A stretch of 64,000 nt of DNA from Streptomyces sp. HNM0575. GTDB taxonomy: Bacteria > Actinomycetota > Actinomycetes > Streptomycetales > Streptomycetaceae. The DNA lies in assembly GCF_012726265.1 (NCBI RefSeq), contig NZ_JAASAG010000011.1, positions 186,001 to 250,000 on the forward strand, in the 5' to 3' direction. Below are positions 34,444 to 42,818 of the stretch, piece after piece. A model generated the notes under the pieces. It worked only from the letters and a program-made list of their open reading frames with translations, was not told the origin of the DNA and did no database searches. The position numbers were made by a program, and so were the translations under genes. Position 1 is the stretch's first letter. Each line of letters starts with the position of its first letter.

Positions 34444-36078
34444 TCATTGCGGAGGGGCGGGCTCGGCAGGTCCGCGCGGCGGTGTCCGCTGTCCGCCGCC
34501 CTCCGCCCGGCCCATCCATACGTCGGCAAGCGCGGCCACCAGCGCGACCAGTACGAAGACCACGGACAGCATCAGCCCGTGCTGGTACGCCGAGCGCCAG
34601 TCGGCAAGACCCGGAGGACCGTGGCCCGCGCCCGAGTTGAGGCGGGTGAAGAACAGCGAGCCGACGCCCGCGATGCCGACCGCCGCCCCGATGCGCTGCC
34701 CGGTCTGTAGCACCCCGGCGGCGCTGCCGCCGCGCGCCACCGGTACGCGGGCGAGCGTCAGCGTCTGGTTCGGGGCGATGACGAGTCCGCTGCCAAGCCC
34801 CGCGAGCAGCAGCGGCGCCAGCAGGTACCAGGCCGTGGTGCGTTCCTCGATCTGGTGCGCCGTGAACGCGGTCCCCGCCAGGCCCACGGCCGTCATCGCG
34901 AGCCCGCAGGCGACGAGGCTCCGCCCGTACCGGTCCACGTACCGCCCGCCGAGCTGCGCCGACACCCCGGACCCCAGCGCGAACGGCGTGATCGCCAGCC
35001 CGGCCTGGAGCGCGCTGTAGCTCAGCCCGCTCTGGAGGAAGAGCGTGGTGATGAAGAAGATCGAGGTGAAACCGGCGAAGTGGAAGACGATCAGCGTGCA
35101 TCCCGCCGAGTACGAGCGGATGCGGAAGAGGGAGAGCGCCACCAGCGGCTCCGTCCGGTGCCGGGTGCACCGCGCCTCCCACCGTACGAAGCACACCAGC
35201 AGCACCGCCGCCGCGATCAGCAGCAGCCACTTGCCGTCGCCGGGCCACTGCCGGGACTGGACGAACGGCAGCAGCACCGCCAGCACGGCGGCTCCCAGCA
35301 GCACGACGCCCAACGGGTCGAGGCTCCGCGTGGGCTGCCGGGCACCCGCGGTGGGGGTGTCCGGCAGCAGCCGCCGGGCGAGGAGCAGACAGACGACGCC
35401 GGTCGGCAGGTTGACGTAGAAGACCCAGCGCCAGCCCTCGCCCGCGCCGACGGCCTGGATGATCACGCCACCCAGCAGCGGTCCCACGGCGGTTGAGACG
35501 CCGACGACCGTGCCGAACATGCCGAAGGCCCTGCCGCGTTCCCGCCCGGAGAACATCTGCTGGATCAGGGCCGACACCTGCGGTGCGATCAGCGCGCCGC
35601 CCAGGCCCTGTACGAGCCGGGCGATCACGAGCCACGTGCTCGTACGGGCGGCTCCGCACCCGGCGGAGGCCAGCGTGAACAGGGCGAGCCCCGCCATGAA
35701 GACGCGGCGCCGCCCACGGGCGTCGCCCAGCCGTCCGGCGGGGACGAGGAACAGGCCGAAGGCGAGGGCGTAGCCGGAGATCACCCACTGGAGTTCGGAC
35801 TCCGTGGTGTGCAGGCCCTGACGGATGGACGGGAGGGCGACGTTGACGATCGAGACGTCCAGCAGCGTCATGAAGCCCGCGACGAGGCAGACGGCCAGCG
35901 CCTTCCAGCGGCGCGGGCCGAAGCCGGGGTCCGCCGGCTCTTGGCCGGGAGCCGGTCCGCCGGGTGCCTCTTCGCCGGGCGCCGGTCCCTCGGGCGCCGG
36001 TTGGTCCGGCTCCGGCTCCGGCTCCGGCTCCGGTTCCGGTTCCTGCTCCGGTCCTCCGGACGATCTGGCTCCGGGCAC
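34444..36078 (-). CDS. MFS transporter, DHA2 (EmrB/QacA) family
   Basis: This 544-residue protein is a 14-helix major facilitator of the DHA2 family, a drug/proton antiporter type. After a long acidic EP-repeat and Gly/Pro-rich cytoplasmic leader (about 1-55), helix 1 contains TLLDVSIVNVALPSI, the DHA2 motif D1. Motif A appears as GRLGDARGRRRVF and motif C as GVSTAVGPLLGGVI. Start is GTG 36078. The leader is unusually long and repetitive for the family; the real start could be internal, but no in-frame start with a good ribosome binding site lies before helix 1. Confidence 0.92.
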   Translation of the reverse strand: MPGARSSGGPEQEPEPEPEPEPEPDQPAPEGPAPGEEAPGGPAPGQEPADPGFGPRRWKALAVCLVAGFMTLLDVSIVNVALPSIRQGLHTTESELQWVISGYALAFGLFLVPAGRLGDARGRRRVFMAGLALFTLASAGCGAARTSTWLVIARLVQGLGGALIAPQVSALIQQMFSGRERGRAFGMFGTVVGVSTAVGPLLGGVIIQAVGAGEGWRWVFYVNLPTGVVCLLLARRLLPDTPTAGARQPTRSLDPLGVVLLGAAVLAVLLPFVQSRQWPGDGKWLLLIAAAVLLVCFVRWEARCTRHRTEPLVALSLFRIRSYSAGCTLIVFHFAGFTSIFFITTLFLQSGLSYSALQAGLAITPFALGSGVSAQLGGRYVDRYGRSLVACGLAMTAVGLAGTAFTAHQIEERTTAWYLLAPLLLAGLGSGLVIAPNQTLTLARVPVARGGSAAGVLQTGQRIGAAVGIAGVGSLFFTRLNSGAGHGPPGLADWRSAYQHGLMLSVVFVLVALVAALADVWMGRAEGGGQRTPPRGPAEPAPPQ

Positions 36079-36238
36079 TGACGCTCCTCCGCTCCTCGCT
36101 CCGTACGCCGGGGTCGTGGCGCCGGTCGTCGCCGCCGCGTCGTGGCGTGCGGGCGCGGGTACCCAGTCGCCCAGGAAGGGTGCCGTACGGAGAGCCCCGC
36201 GGAGAAGCGGGCGGCGGCGGAGGCCCGGAGAGCGATGT

Positions 36239-36270
36239 GCTCCCCTCCGGAAACTGGTCCGGAGGGGAGC
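36239..36270 (-). terminator. Hairpin terminator after DUF305 gene
   Basis: Arms 36239-36251 and 36258-36270 are perfectly complementary (13 bp) around a six-base loop. It begins seven bases beyond the DUF305 stop in the direction of transcription. Confidence 0.85.
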
Positions 36271-36277
36271 GGACGCG

Positions 36278-36958
36278 TCACTTCTTCAGAAGCCCGCGCA
36301 TCTCCTTGATCTCATCGGTCTGGGAGCGGCGGATCTCCCGTGCCATGGCCTTGGCCGGCTTGTACGAGCCGTCGGACTCCTCCGTACGGGCCATGTCGAC
36401 GGCGCCCTCGTGATGTGCCGTCATGCTGAGCAGGAACTCGTGGTCGAACTGCTTGCCCGACATCTTCTTCATGTGCCCCATGTCCTGAGGCGTCATCATG
36501 CCGGGCATGGAGTGACCGGAGTGAGCCGAGTGCCCTGAGTGGCCCTGGCCGGCGGCCGGTACCTTCTCGCCCCACGACTTCAGCCATCCGGACAGCTTCT
36601 CGATCTCGGGCCTCTGCGCCTTGGCGATCCGCTCTGCGAGCTGCTTCACCTGCGCCGACTCCGCGCGTGACGAGGCCAGTCGGGACATCTCCAGGGCCTG
36701 GCGGTGGTGCGGGATCATGCCCTGCGCGAAGGAGACGTCGGCGGCTGCGGCGCCCTTCACGGGCTTCTTGCCGTTGTCGTGGGCGCCGCTTCCGTGGCTG
36801 CTGCCTCCGTGTGCGCCGCCGTCACCGCCGCAGGCGGAGAGCGCCAGCGCGGCGACGGCGGCGGACGCCGCGGCGAACACCGCACGGCGGACGGAAGAGC
36901 GGGGGTGTGAGTGGTGGTCGTTGAAAGAGCGGTCGTGGAAAGAACGGTGTGCGGTCAT
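36278..36958 (-). CDS. DUF305 family lipoprotein (putative metal-binding)
   Basis: This 226-residue exported lipoprotein has a basic N-terminus, a hydrophobic core and the lipobox ALSAC. The mature protein carries two DUF305 four-helix halves, each with the His pair: FAQGMIPHHRQALEMSRLA and LLSMTAHHEGAVDMARTEE. A Met/His-rich linker between them (HSGHSAHSGHSMPGMM) resembles copper-binding sequences, though metal binding is inference. ATG 36958 has CAGGAG upstream. It lies downstream of the DUF6153 gene in the same direction, a pairing I recall in Streptomyces. Confidence 0.93.
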   Translation of the reverse strand: MTAHRSFHDRSFNDHHSHPRSSVRRAVFAAASAAVAALALSACGGDGGAHGGSSHGSGAHDNGKKPVKGAAAADVSFAQGMIPHHRQALEMSRLASSRAESAQVKQLAERIAKAQRPEIEKLSGWLKSWGEKVPAAGQGHSGHSAHSGHSMPGMMTPQDMGHMKKMSGKQFDHEFLLSMTAHHEGAVDMARTEESDGSYKPAKAMAREIRRSQTDEIKEMRGLLKK

Positions 36959-37047
36959 GCTCGTACTGCTCCTGCGTGTCGAAGAGTTGTGCCTTCTGGA
37001 TGCGCCGGACACGGCGGCGGCCACGTAGGCCGTGCCGTGAGGCGCCC

Positions 37048-37689
37048 CTATATGCGCAGGAGTTGAAGCCGGTGCAGCGAGGGCGGCGCCCGTTCGCCGC
37101 CGGTGACCGGACGGCAGCCTTCGAGGCCCGTGGCGTACCGGGGTCCCGTGGCCGCCGCGAACGCCGCCCCGTCCATCGCGGGCCCACCGCTGGTCCCGCT
37201 CGCCGCGCACGTCGCGTCGGCGTGCGCGGCATGGCCGTTCATGCCGTCGCACTCGCACTCGTCGGCGTGCTGATGCTCCGGCAGCGGAGGGGTGGCGTGC
37301 GGGCCGTACGTACGTGCCTCGCCCGCCGGGTCTGCCGAGTCCACCGGAACCACGGCTTCCGACGGGTGCGCCTGCGTCGCGGGCTGTGCCGGGCGCGCCG
37401 AGCGCATCGAGTGCATGGAGCCCATCGAGTGCGCCGGGTGCGTCGAGTGGGAGGCCACGGAGGCCTCGGACTCGTGTGCGTGACTCGCCGCCGGAGACGC
37501 GGCCGTTCCGAGGCCGTGCATCGCGAGCAGCCCGTAGAGCAGCGCGACGACCAGCAACGGCGGTGCCCAGGCACGCCGTTGGCGCCGGCATGCGGGAGCC
37601 CCGTAGGACTCGGACTCCGGCGCGCGTTCGGCGATCACGAACGGCATCGTACGGTGACGGGCCCCGGCCCCGGCGAAGTTGTGCTCCAT
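37048..37689 (-). CDS. DUF6153 family membrane protein
   Basis: This 213-residue protein has one clear transmembrane helix (WAPPLLVVALLYGLLAMHGLGT, about residues 43-64) ending in the MHGLG motif of DUF6153. A His/Met/Ser-rich extracellular part follows (HSTHPAHSMGSMHSMRSA) and then a Cys-containing HQHADECECDGMNGH stretch. The His/Met/Cys content suggests metal contact together with the downstream DUF305 lipoprotein. ATG 37689 is proposed; an internal ATG at 37647 is an alternative. The frame is open further upstream but only through 15-bp repeats. Confidence 0.8.
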   Translation of the reverse strand: MEHNFAGAGARHRTMPFVIAERAPESESYGAPACRRQRRAWAPPLLVVALLYGLLAMHGLGTAASPAASHAHESEASVASHSTHPAHSMGSMHSMRSARPAQPATQAHPSEAVVPVDSADPAGEARTYGPHATPPLPEHQHADECECDGMNGHAAHADATCAASGTSGGPAMDGAAFAAATGPRYATGLEGCRPVTGGERAPPSLHRLQLLRI

Positions 37690-37721
37690 GGCGCAACAGC
37701 CCGTACCGCGGGACCGCCTCC

Positions 37722-37764
37722 CCGCACCGCCCGGTCCCGCACCGCCCGGTCCCGCACCGCCCGG
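37722..37764. repeat. 15-bp tandem repeat, almost three copies
   Basis: CCGCACCGCCCGGTC occurs at 37722-37736, 37737-37751 and, in part, 37752-37764. It lies between the DUF6153 start and the truncated gene at 37836. Confidence 0.9.
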
Positions 37765-37835
37765 GCCGCCGCCACGCCCTGCCCCCCGTACAAGCAGGTG
37801 TGCGTGACCGGGCGCGTGGTTGCCTGCCGACACCC

Positions 37836-38512
37836 GAGGGCACGGCCGGAACGGCCCTCTACGTACTGGCACACGGCGGCGTCAAGGCGGCCCTGTTCGC
37901 GTGCAGCGGGAACCTGCCCGACCGCTACGCCTCCGTCGACGAGCGGGAGTTGTACGGGCGGGCACGTGAACTCCCCTTCACCGGCGGCCTGTTCTTCCTC
38001 GGTGGGCTCGCGGTGTGCGGGATGCCGCCGTTCGGCACGGGCCTGGGCAAGGCGGTGGCGGAGGAGGCCGCGGGCCACACGGGGCACTGGCTGACCGCGG
38101 CGCTCGTACTGGTCTCCGCGGTGACCGGCGGCGCGGTGCTGCGCGCAGGGCTGCGGATCTTCGCGGGCGCGGGAGCGCGGCCGTACGAGGCGGGACGCCC
38201 CCGTGAGGCGGCGGACGCGCCGGACGGCCGCGCGCACCGGGGACGCGGGGACCACGGGGAGGAGAGGGGCCACGGTGAGCGCGGCGGCGACGGCCCCGCG
38301 CTGCCGCCGGCGGGCTGCTCTCCACGGCACTCGGGGCGGGCGTGGCCCTGCTGGGCGTACGAGGGCGTCCGTACGCGGAGATCACCGAACGGCTCCTCGG
38401 GCCGCTGCGCCGCCTACAGTCCGGGCACGTCGGCGACTACGTGGCCTGGACGGTCGCGGGCATCGCACTGCTCGCGCTGCTCACCGCCCCGGGCGCGCAC
38501 ACCCTGAACTGA
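37836..38512 (+). pseudogene. Truncated, frameshifted proton-translocating subunit (NuoL/MrpD-like)
   Basis: Two consecutive frames encode the C-terminal third of a complex I subunit 5/MrpD-type membrane protein. The first frame reads ALYVLAHGGVKAALF, then LPFTGGLFFLGGLAVCGMPPFGTGLGKAV and VLVSAVTGGAVLRAGL, up to about 38310. The second picks up as GLLSTALGAGVALLGVRG, then LRRLQSGHVGDYVAWTVAG, and ends at TGA 38510-38512. Joining them needs one extra G in the GGG run at 38311-38313. No start codon or N-terminal two thirds is present; the upstream DNA is 15-bp repeats and the divergent DUF6153 gene. It is a decayed gene. The frameshift alone could be a sequencing error, but the truncation cannot. 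Confidence 0.85.
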
Positions 38513-38642
38513 CGGACGTGCGCCTCCGCTTGCGGCGCCGGGGGTGCCCGCCCGTCCGGGCCCGTAACGGCTGTGTCGAGTCCGCCCCGGGGCGGTACAA
38601 GAACGGAACCAAGACGGAACCGGCAGCCGCTTTTCTTCGTTC

Positions 38643-38684
38643 TTGACACTGGAGTAGCGTGCTGGTTTTGCTAACGCATTACTC
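38643..38684 (+). promoter_or_regulatory. Promoter/operator region of the Bax-inhibitor gene
   Basis: A perfect TTGACA (38643-38648) sits in an AT-rich stretch. GAGTAGCGT (38652-38660) and ACGCATTACTC (38674-38684) form an inverted repeat interrupted by two extra bases, overlapping the expected -10 area. This suggests a repressor site. No single -10 is obvious. Confidence 0.45.
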
Positions 38685-38724
38685 TGAAGGCTAGTGCCGT
38701 GCCGTGCGGCCATGGAGGAGTGAG

Positions 38725-39582
38725 ATGAGGAGCAGCAACCCGGTCTTCTCGCGACGGGGGTTCAGCCGCTCAGGCGGCTATGCCGGTTTCGACACCGGCC
38801 AGCAGCCGCAGGCCGGGAACCCGTACGCGAACAGCCCCTACGCGAACAACCCTTACGCACAGCAGCAGCCGCAGGCGGTGGGCCGGCCCTACGGCGCCCC
38901 GCCCGCCGCCCCGCCGCAGACCGGCGTCATGACGATGGACGACGTCGTCGCCCGTACCGGAATGACGGTCGGTCTCGTCGTCGTCATGGCGGCCGTGGCC
39001 TGGATCACCGATCTCGGGCTCCCGCTGGCCGTCGGCGCCGGCCTCGTCGCGATGGTGCTGGCGCTCGTCCAGTCCTTCAAGCGCAAGGCCGTTCCCGCGC
39101 TGATCCTGGCGTACGCCGCCCTGGAAGGCCTCTTCCTGGGCGCCATCAGCAACTACGTCGACACGTACATCGCGCACGGTGCCGCCATGCAGGCCGTGCT
39201 GGGCACCATGGCGGTCTTCGCCGCGGTGCTCGTGCTGTACAAGACCCGGATCATCAGGGTCACCCGGCGCTTCTACCGGTTCGCGATGGCCGCGGCCATC
39301 GGCTTCGTGCTGCTGATGATGGTGAACCTGCTGTTCGCGGTCTTCGGCGGCGGCGACGGCCTCGGGTTCCGCAGCGGCGCGATGGGCGTCCTCTTCGGGG
39401 TCGTCGGGATCCTGATCGGTGCGCTGTTCCTGGCGCTCGACTTCAAGCAGGTCGAGGACGGAGTCGCCTATGGCGCTCCCCGCGAGGAGTCCTGGCTGGC
39501 CGCGTTCGGTCTGACCCTGACCCTGGTGTGGATCTACATGGAGTTCCTGCGCCTGATCGCGATCCTGCAAGGCAACGACTGA
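38725..39582 (+). CDS. Bax inhibitor-1/YccA family membrane protein
   Basis: This 285-residue protein has a cytoplasmic N-terminal region of about 65 residues with NPYANSPYANNPYA repeats and Gln/Pro-rich sequence. About seven helices of the Bax inhibitor-1 fold follow. Family motifs include the ALEGLFLGAISNYVD loop and the C-terminal WLAAFGLTLTLVWIYMEFLRLIAIL. In bacteria these proteins can act as pH-sensitive calcium channels; the role here is unknown. ATG 38725 follows GGAGGAG. A long terminator hairpin follows. Confidence 0.93.
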   Translation: MRSSNPVFSRRGFSRSGGYAGFDTGQQPQAGNPYANSPYANNPYAQQQPQAVGRPYGAPPAAPPQTGVMTMDDVVARTGMTVGLVVVMAAVAWITDLGLPLAVGAGLVAMVLALVQSFKRKAVPALILAYAALEGLFLGAISNYVDTYIAHGAAMQAVLGTMAVFAAVLVLYKTRIIRVTRRFYRFAMAAAIGFVLLMMVNLLFAVFGGGDGLGFRSGAMGVLFGVVGILIGALFLALDFKQVEDGVAYGAPREESWLAAFGLTLTLVWIYMEFLRLIAILQGND

Positions 39583-39649
39583 CGCCGGCGAGCCCGGCGC
39601 AGCCCCGTCCCGGTCCGGCGTAGCCCCGGTCCGGGTCCGGTGCACACGG

Positions 39650-39690
39650 CGAAGGGCCCGTGGGACGGCCGCCGTCCCACGGGCCCTTCG
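39650..39690. terminator. Bidirectional 20-bp terminator hairpin
   Basis: Arms 39650-39669 and 39671-39690 are perfectly complementary; the physical loop must open a few central pairs. It separates the convergent Bax-inhibitor and DUF4287 genes. Confidence 0.9.
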
Positions 39691-39746
39691 CATGCGCGGA
39701 CCGCGGGGGTCCGGAAGAGAACCAGAAGAAGTCTCGGGGGAGCCGG

Positions 39747-39974
39747 CTACAGATGGCGCGCAGCGCGCCGCAGGTCGTATTCGTGGATGATCGCTTTCGC
39801 GTGGCCATAGGCGAGGTTGTGCTCGCCTCGCAGCCAGCTGACCTTCTCCTCGAAGCGGAAGAGAGAAGGGCCTTCGTCGACGGTCCGCAGCCAGTCGGAT
39901 ACTTCACGGCCGGTGCATTGAGGGATGCGGGTGAGCATGTTCCGGTGGGTCTCTTCGGAGAAGATCTGGGACAT
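39747..39974 (-). CDS. DUF4287 domain-containing small protein
   Basis: This 75-residue protein begins MSQIFSEETHRNMLTRIPQCTGREVSDWLRTVDEGPS and ends WLRGEHNLAYGHAKAIIHEYDLRRAARHL, matching DUF4287, whose function is unknown. ATG 39974 has GGAGG six bases upstream. The upstream open frame is non-conserved. It is divergent from the gene at 40073. Confidence 0.85.
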   Translation of the reverse strand: MSQIFSEETHRNMLTRIPQCTGREVSDWLRTVDEGPSLFRFEEKVSWLRGEHNLAYGHAKAIIHEYDLRRAARHL

Positions 39975-40060
39975 CGGCGCCTCCGGACGCTGCCTTATAA
40001 AGTCCTTCCCGCCAAGGTGCCTGAGCGCGAGGGCGTTGGCAACAGTGTGTCGGGGGCGCA

Positions 40061-40075
40061 TACCCTTGCGGCGTG
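40061..40075 (+). promoter_or_regulatory. Putative -10 element for a leaderless mRNA
   Basis: TACCCT at 40061-40066 is followed by six bases and the GTG at 40073, with no ribosome binding site. Confidence 0.5.
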
Positions 40076-40411
40076 CTCGATACAGGCCCCCTGATCTCCG
40101 CGGTGCAGCCCGCCGCCGACCGGCTGCGCACGCTTCCGGAGAGCGCTCTGCGCAGGGGCGCGGCCAGTGAAGGGCTGGTCCTGGCCCGGGAGTTGGCGGT
40201 ACGGGCACAGCGTCTGGAGTTCCCCGGACGTGATCCGCTGGAGCTTCCCGACGTGGGGGTCTTCGCGGTGGGCGATCAGTTGCTGGTGGCCGCTCACGAT
40301 CTGGCGGAAATCGTCCGCGAAGTTGACGCCGATCATGAACTCGCGGACGCCGTAGGGCTCGTTCAGTTCTCCACAGCGCGAATCGCCGCCGCCGCTACCG
40401 GGAAGCGATGA
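40073..40411 (+). CDS. Hypothetical protein, conserved-looking
   Basis: No named family is recognised. The 112-residue product starts with VLDTGPLISAVQPAADRLRTLPES and is helical and acidic, with FPGRDPLELPDVGVFAVGDQLLVAAHDLAEIVRE in the middle. I recall similar small proteins at this position next to DUF4287 genes in Streptomyces. The GTG start has a -10 hexamer six bases upstream. Its 3' end overlaps the convergent gene at 40395 by 17 bp. Confidence 0.75.
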   Translation: MLDTGPLISAVQPAADRLRTLPESALRRGAASEGLVLARELAVRAQRLEFPGRDPLELPDVGVFAVGDQLLVAAHDLAEIVREVDADHELADAVGLVQFSTARIAAAATGKR

Positions 40412-41435
40412 CTCGGTCCGCGAGCAGATATGCGGTGCGGCCCTCGCCGTAGGCGAACGTCAGGGCGTATGCGCCGGAGACGGTTGACCCCCCCATCAGC
40501 ACCGGCACGTCGCCCGCGCGCAGCGCCTCGCACAGCGCCTCCGCCGTCTCGCGGTGGCCGGGGGAGAGGCACACGGTCGTGCCGTCCTGGAAGAGGTAGA
40601 CGTCGAGCGTGCCCAGCGGTCCCTGCCGTACGTCCGACAGCGGCGTACGGGCGTCGGCCAGCTCCGCGAGACGTCCCACGGTCTGCTCGTGGCCGGCCCG
40701 GCTCCTGGCGCGCGGCGGCTGCGCGGGGGCGACCGGGTCGCCGTGGAGCGTGAAGTCCGGCTCCGAGGGGTGACGGCGGCGGGCGGCGGTCACGCCGGGG
40801 TGCTGGTGGTCCTGGCCGCCGTCGGGGACGCCGGGGTCCGGTGCGCGGTCCGTGGCGCCGTGGTCCGCGGGCGGTGCCGGGGGCGCGGACTCCGTGAAGT
40901 CCGCGCGCCGGTCGAGGTCCCCGTGATCGGTGAGGTCCGTGAGGTCCGTGAGGTCGGCGTGGTCCATGGGCTCTATGTCGCGCCCCGTCTGCCGCGGTAC
41001 GAAGACGCCCGGACCTGGCATGCCGGTGTGGTCGCCGGTGCCGTCGCCGTCGCCGTCCCGCAGTTCACGCAGGCTGCGCAGCACGTCGTCGTCGACGCGG
41101 CCCCTGAGCAGGGCGTCCAGGACGGAGGCGACCTCGTACTCCGTGCCGCGCCCGGCCAGCGTCGCCTCGTCGTCGGCGCCTCCCGCGCGCGACTCCTGCG
41201 CGGCCCACACGGCGCGGGCCTCGGCCAGCTCCCGCTCGCGCTCCTCCGCGATCGCCTCCGCGACGATGCTGTGGATCTCCTCGGCGGAACGCGCGTGCGG
41301 CACCTTGGCCTCGCGGGCGCCCCGGGCGCATTCGTCGAGCCGCCGGCGCAGGCCGCGCGCCGAGTGCAGGGCCGTGCCGGCGACCGCGGCGGCGCTCACC
41401 GCGGTCGCGAGCAGCAGCAGAGATATGGCGCTCAC
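40395..41435 (-). CDS. Hypothetical single-pass membrane protein
   Basis: The family is not recognised. The 346-residue product starts with a transmembrane helix (ISLLLLATAVSAAAVAGTAL, residues 4-23). A basic segment and coiled-coil-like acidic stretch follow (SAEEIHSIVAEAIAEERERELAEARAVW). The middle is low-complexity with repeated LTD triplets. A compact C-terminal domain reads TLDVYLFQDGTTVCLSPGHRETAEALC to SGAYALTFAYGEGRTAYLLADRVI. GTG 41435 is chosen because GGGAG lies ten bases upstream and the helix begins there; the longer frame to 41534 lacks support. Confidence 0.75.
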   Translation of the reverse strand: MSAISLLLLATAVSAAAVAGTALHSARGLRRRLDECARGAREAKVPHARSAEEIHSIVAEAIAEERERELAEARAVWAAQESRAGGADDEATLAGRGTEYEVASVLDALLRGRVDDDVLRSLRELRDGDGDGTGDHTGMPGPGVFVPRQTGRDIEPMDHADLTDLTDLTDHGDLDRRADFTESAPPAPPADHGATDRAPDPGVPDGGQDHQHPGVTAARRRHPSEPDFTLHGDPVAPAQPPRARSRAGHEQTVGRLAELADARTPLSDVRQGPLGTLDVYLFQDGTTVCLSPGHRETAEALCEALRAGDVPVLMGGSTVSGAYALTFAYGEGRTAYLLADRVIASR

Positions 41436-41597
41436 TGACGTACTCCCGTTTCCGTTCGTCCCCCCGGAGGCGGAGTCGACCGTAGTCCCAAAGGCCGTGA
41501 ATAGGACAGAGGTGAGCAGGCATCTCGGCCGCACCCGTCATCGTGAGCAGGCGAAACGCGATGGTGCAGGGGGATAAATCACATCCCTGCACCCGCG

Positions 41598-42818
41598 TCA
41601 GCTCAGCCGCTCCAGCACCATCGCCATGCCCTGACCACCGCCGACGCACATGGTCTCCAGGCCGAACTGCTTGTCGTGCCACTTCAGGGAGTTGAGCAGC
41701 GTCGTGGTGATCCGTGCGCCCGTCATGCCGAAGGGGTGCCCGACGGCGATGGCGCCTCCGTTGACGTTCAGCTTGTCCAGGTCGATGCCGAGGTCGCGGT
41801 AGGACGGGATGACCTGGGCGGCGAACGCCTCGTTGATCTCGACCAGATCGATGTCCCCGATCGACAGCCCCGCACGTGCCAGCGCCTGCTTGCTCGCCTC
41901 GACCGGGCCGTAACCCATGATCTCGGGGGAGAGGCCGGAGACGCCGGTGGAGACGACGCGGGCCAGCGGCGTCAGGCCCAGCTCGCGCGCCTTGGTGTCG
42001 GACATGACGACCAGCGCGGCGGCACCGTCGTTGAGCGGACAGCAGTTGCCGGCGGTGACGAAGCCGTCGGGGCGGAAGACGGGCTTGAGGCCCTCCACGG
42101 CTTCGAGGGTCACACCCGCGCGGGGGCCGTCGTCCTTGGCGACCGTGTCCCCTCCGGGCGTGGTCACGGGCGTGATCTCACGCTCCCAGAAGCCGTCAGC
42201 GATGGCCTTCTCCGCGAGGTTCTGGGACCGCACGCCGAACTCGTCCATGTCCCTGCGCGTGACGCCCTTGTGGCGGGCCAGGTTCTCCGCGGTCTGCCCC
42301 ATGGCGATGTAGACGTCGGGCACCTGCCCGCCCTGCCGCGGGTCCTCCCAGCCCCCGCCGCCCTTCTCGGCGCGCTCGGCGGTACGGGCCTCGGCGTCGG
42401 CGAAGAGGGGGTTGTGCGTACCGGGGATGCCGTCCGAACTCCCGTTGACGGAACGGGAGACGGTCTCCACACCCGCCGAGACGAAGACGTCGCCCTCGCC
42501 CGCCTTGATGGCGTGCAGCGCCATGCGCGTCGTCTGGAGCGACGAGGAGCAGTAGCGGGTGATCGTGCAGCCCGGCAGGTGGTCCATGCCCAGCTGTACG
42601 GCGACGACGCGGCCGAGGTTGTGCCCCTGCTCGCCGCCGGGCAGGCCGCAGCCGAGCATCAGGTCGTCGATCTGCGAGGGGTCGAGCTCCGGCACCTTGT
42701 CGAGAGCGGCCTTGACGATGTGCGCGGTCAGGTCGTCGGGCCGTACGTCCTTCAGCGACCCCTTGAAGGCGCGTCCGATGGGCGAGCGGGCGGCAGAGAC
42801 GATCACTGCTTCGGGCAT
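41598..42818 (-). CDS. Acetyl-CoA C-acetyltransferase / thiolase
   Basis: This 406-residue thiolase catalyses reversible thiolytic cleavage of 3-oxoacyl-CoA or condensation of acetyl-CoA. The nucleophilic Cys90 lies in TRYCSSSLQT. The conserved NGGAIAVGHPFGMTGAR holds the catalytic His, and CVGGGQGMAMVLE has the second catalytic Cys. ATG 42818 follows TGGAGCCGTG and starts MPEAVIVSAARSPIGRA, the normal thiolase N-terminus. It stands alone here, so chain-length specificity and pathway are open. Confidence 0.96.
   Translation of the reverse strand: MPEAVIVSAARSPIGRAFKGSLKDVRPDDLTAHIVKAALDKVPELDPSQIDDLMLGCGLPGGEQGHNLGRVVAVQLGMDHLPGCTITRYCSSSLQTTRMALHAIKAGEGDVFVSAGVETVSRSVNGSSDGIPGTHNPLFADAEARTAERAEKGGGGWEDPRQGGQVPDVYIAMGQTAENLARHKGVTRRDMDEFGVRSQNLAEKAIADGFWEREITPVTTPGGDTVAKDDGPRAGVTLEAVEGLKPVFRPDGFVTAGNCCPLNDGAAALVVMSDTKARELGLTPLARVVSTGVSGLSPEIMGYGPVEASKQALARAGLSIGDIDLVEINEAFAAQVIPSYRDLGIDLDKLNVNGGAIAVGHPFGMTGARITTTLLNSLKWHDKQFGLETMCVGGGQGMAMVLERLS

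Noticed and set aside
34444..36078. MFS transporter as a resistance gene of a biosynthetic cluster
   Set aside because: The DHA2 family is common in Streptomyces, and no linked biosynthetic genes or TetR regulator are present.
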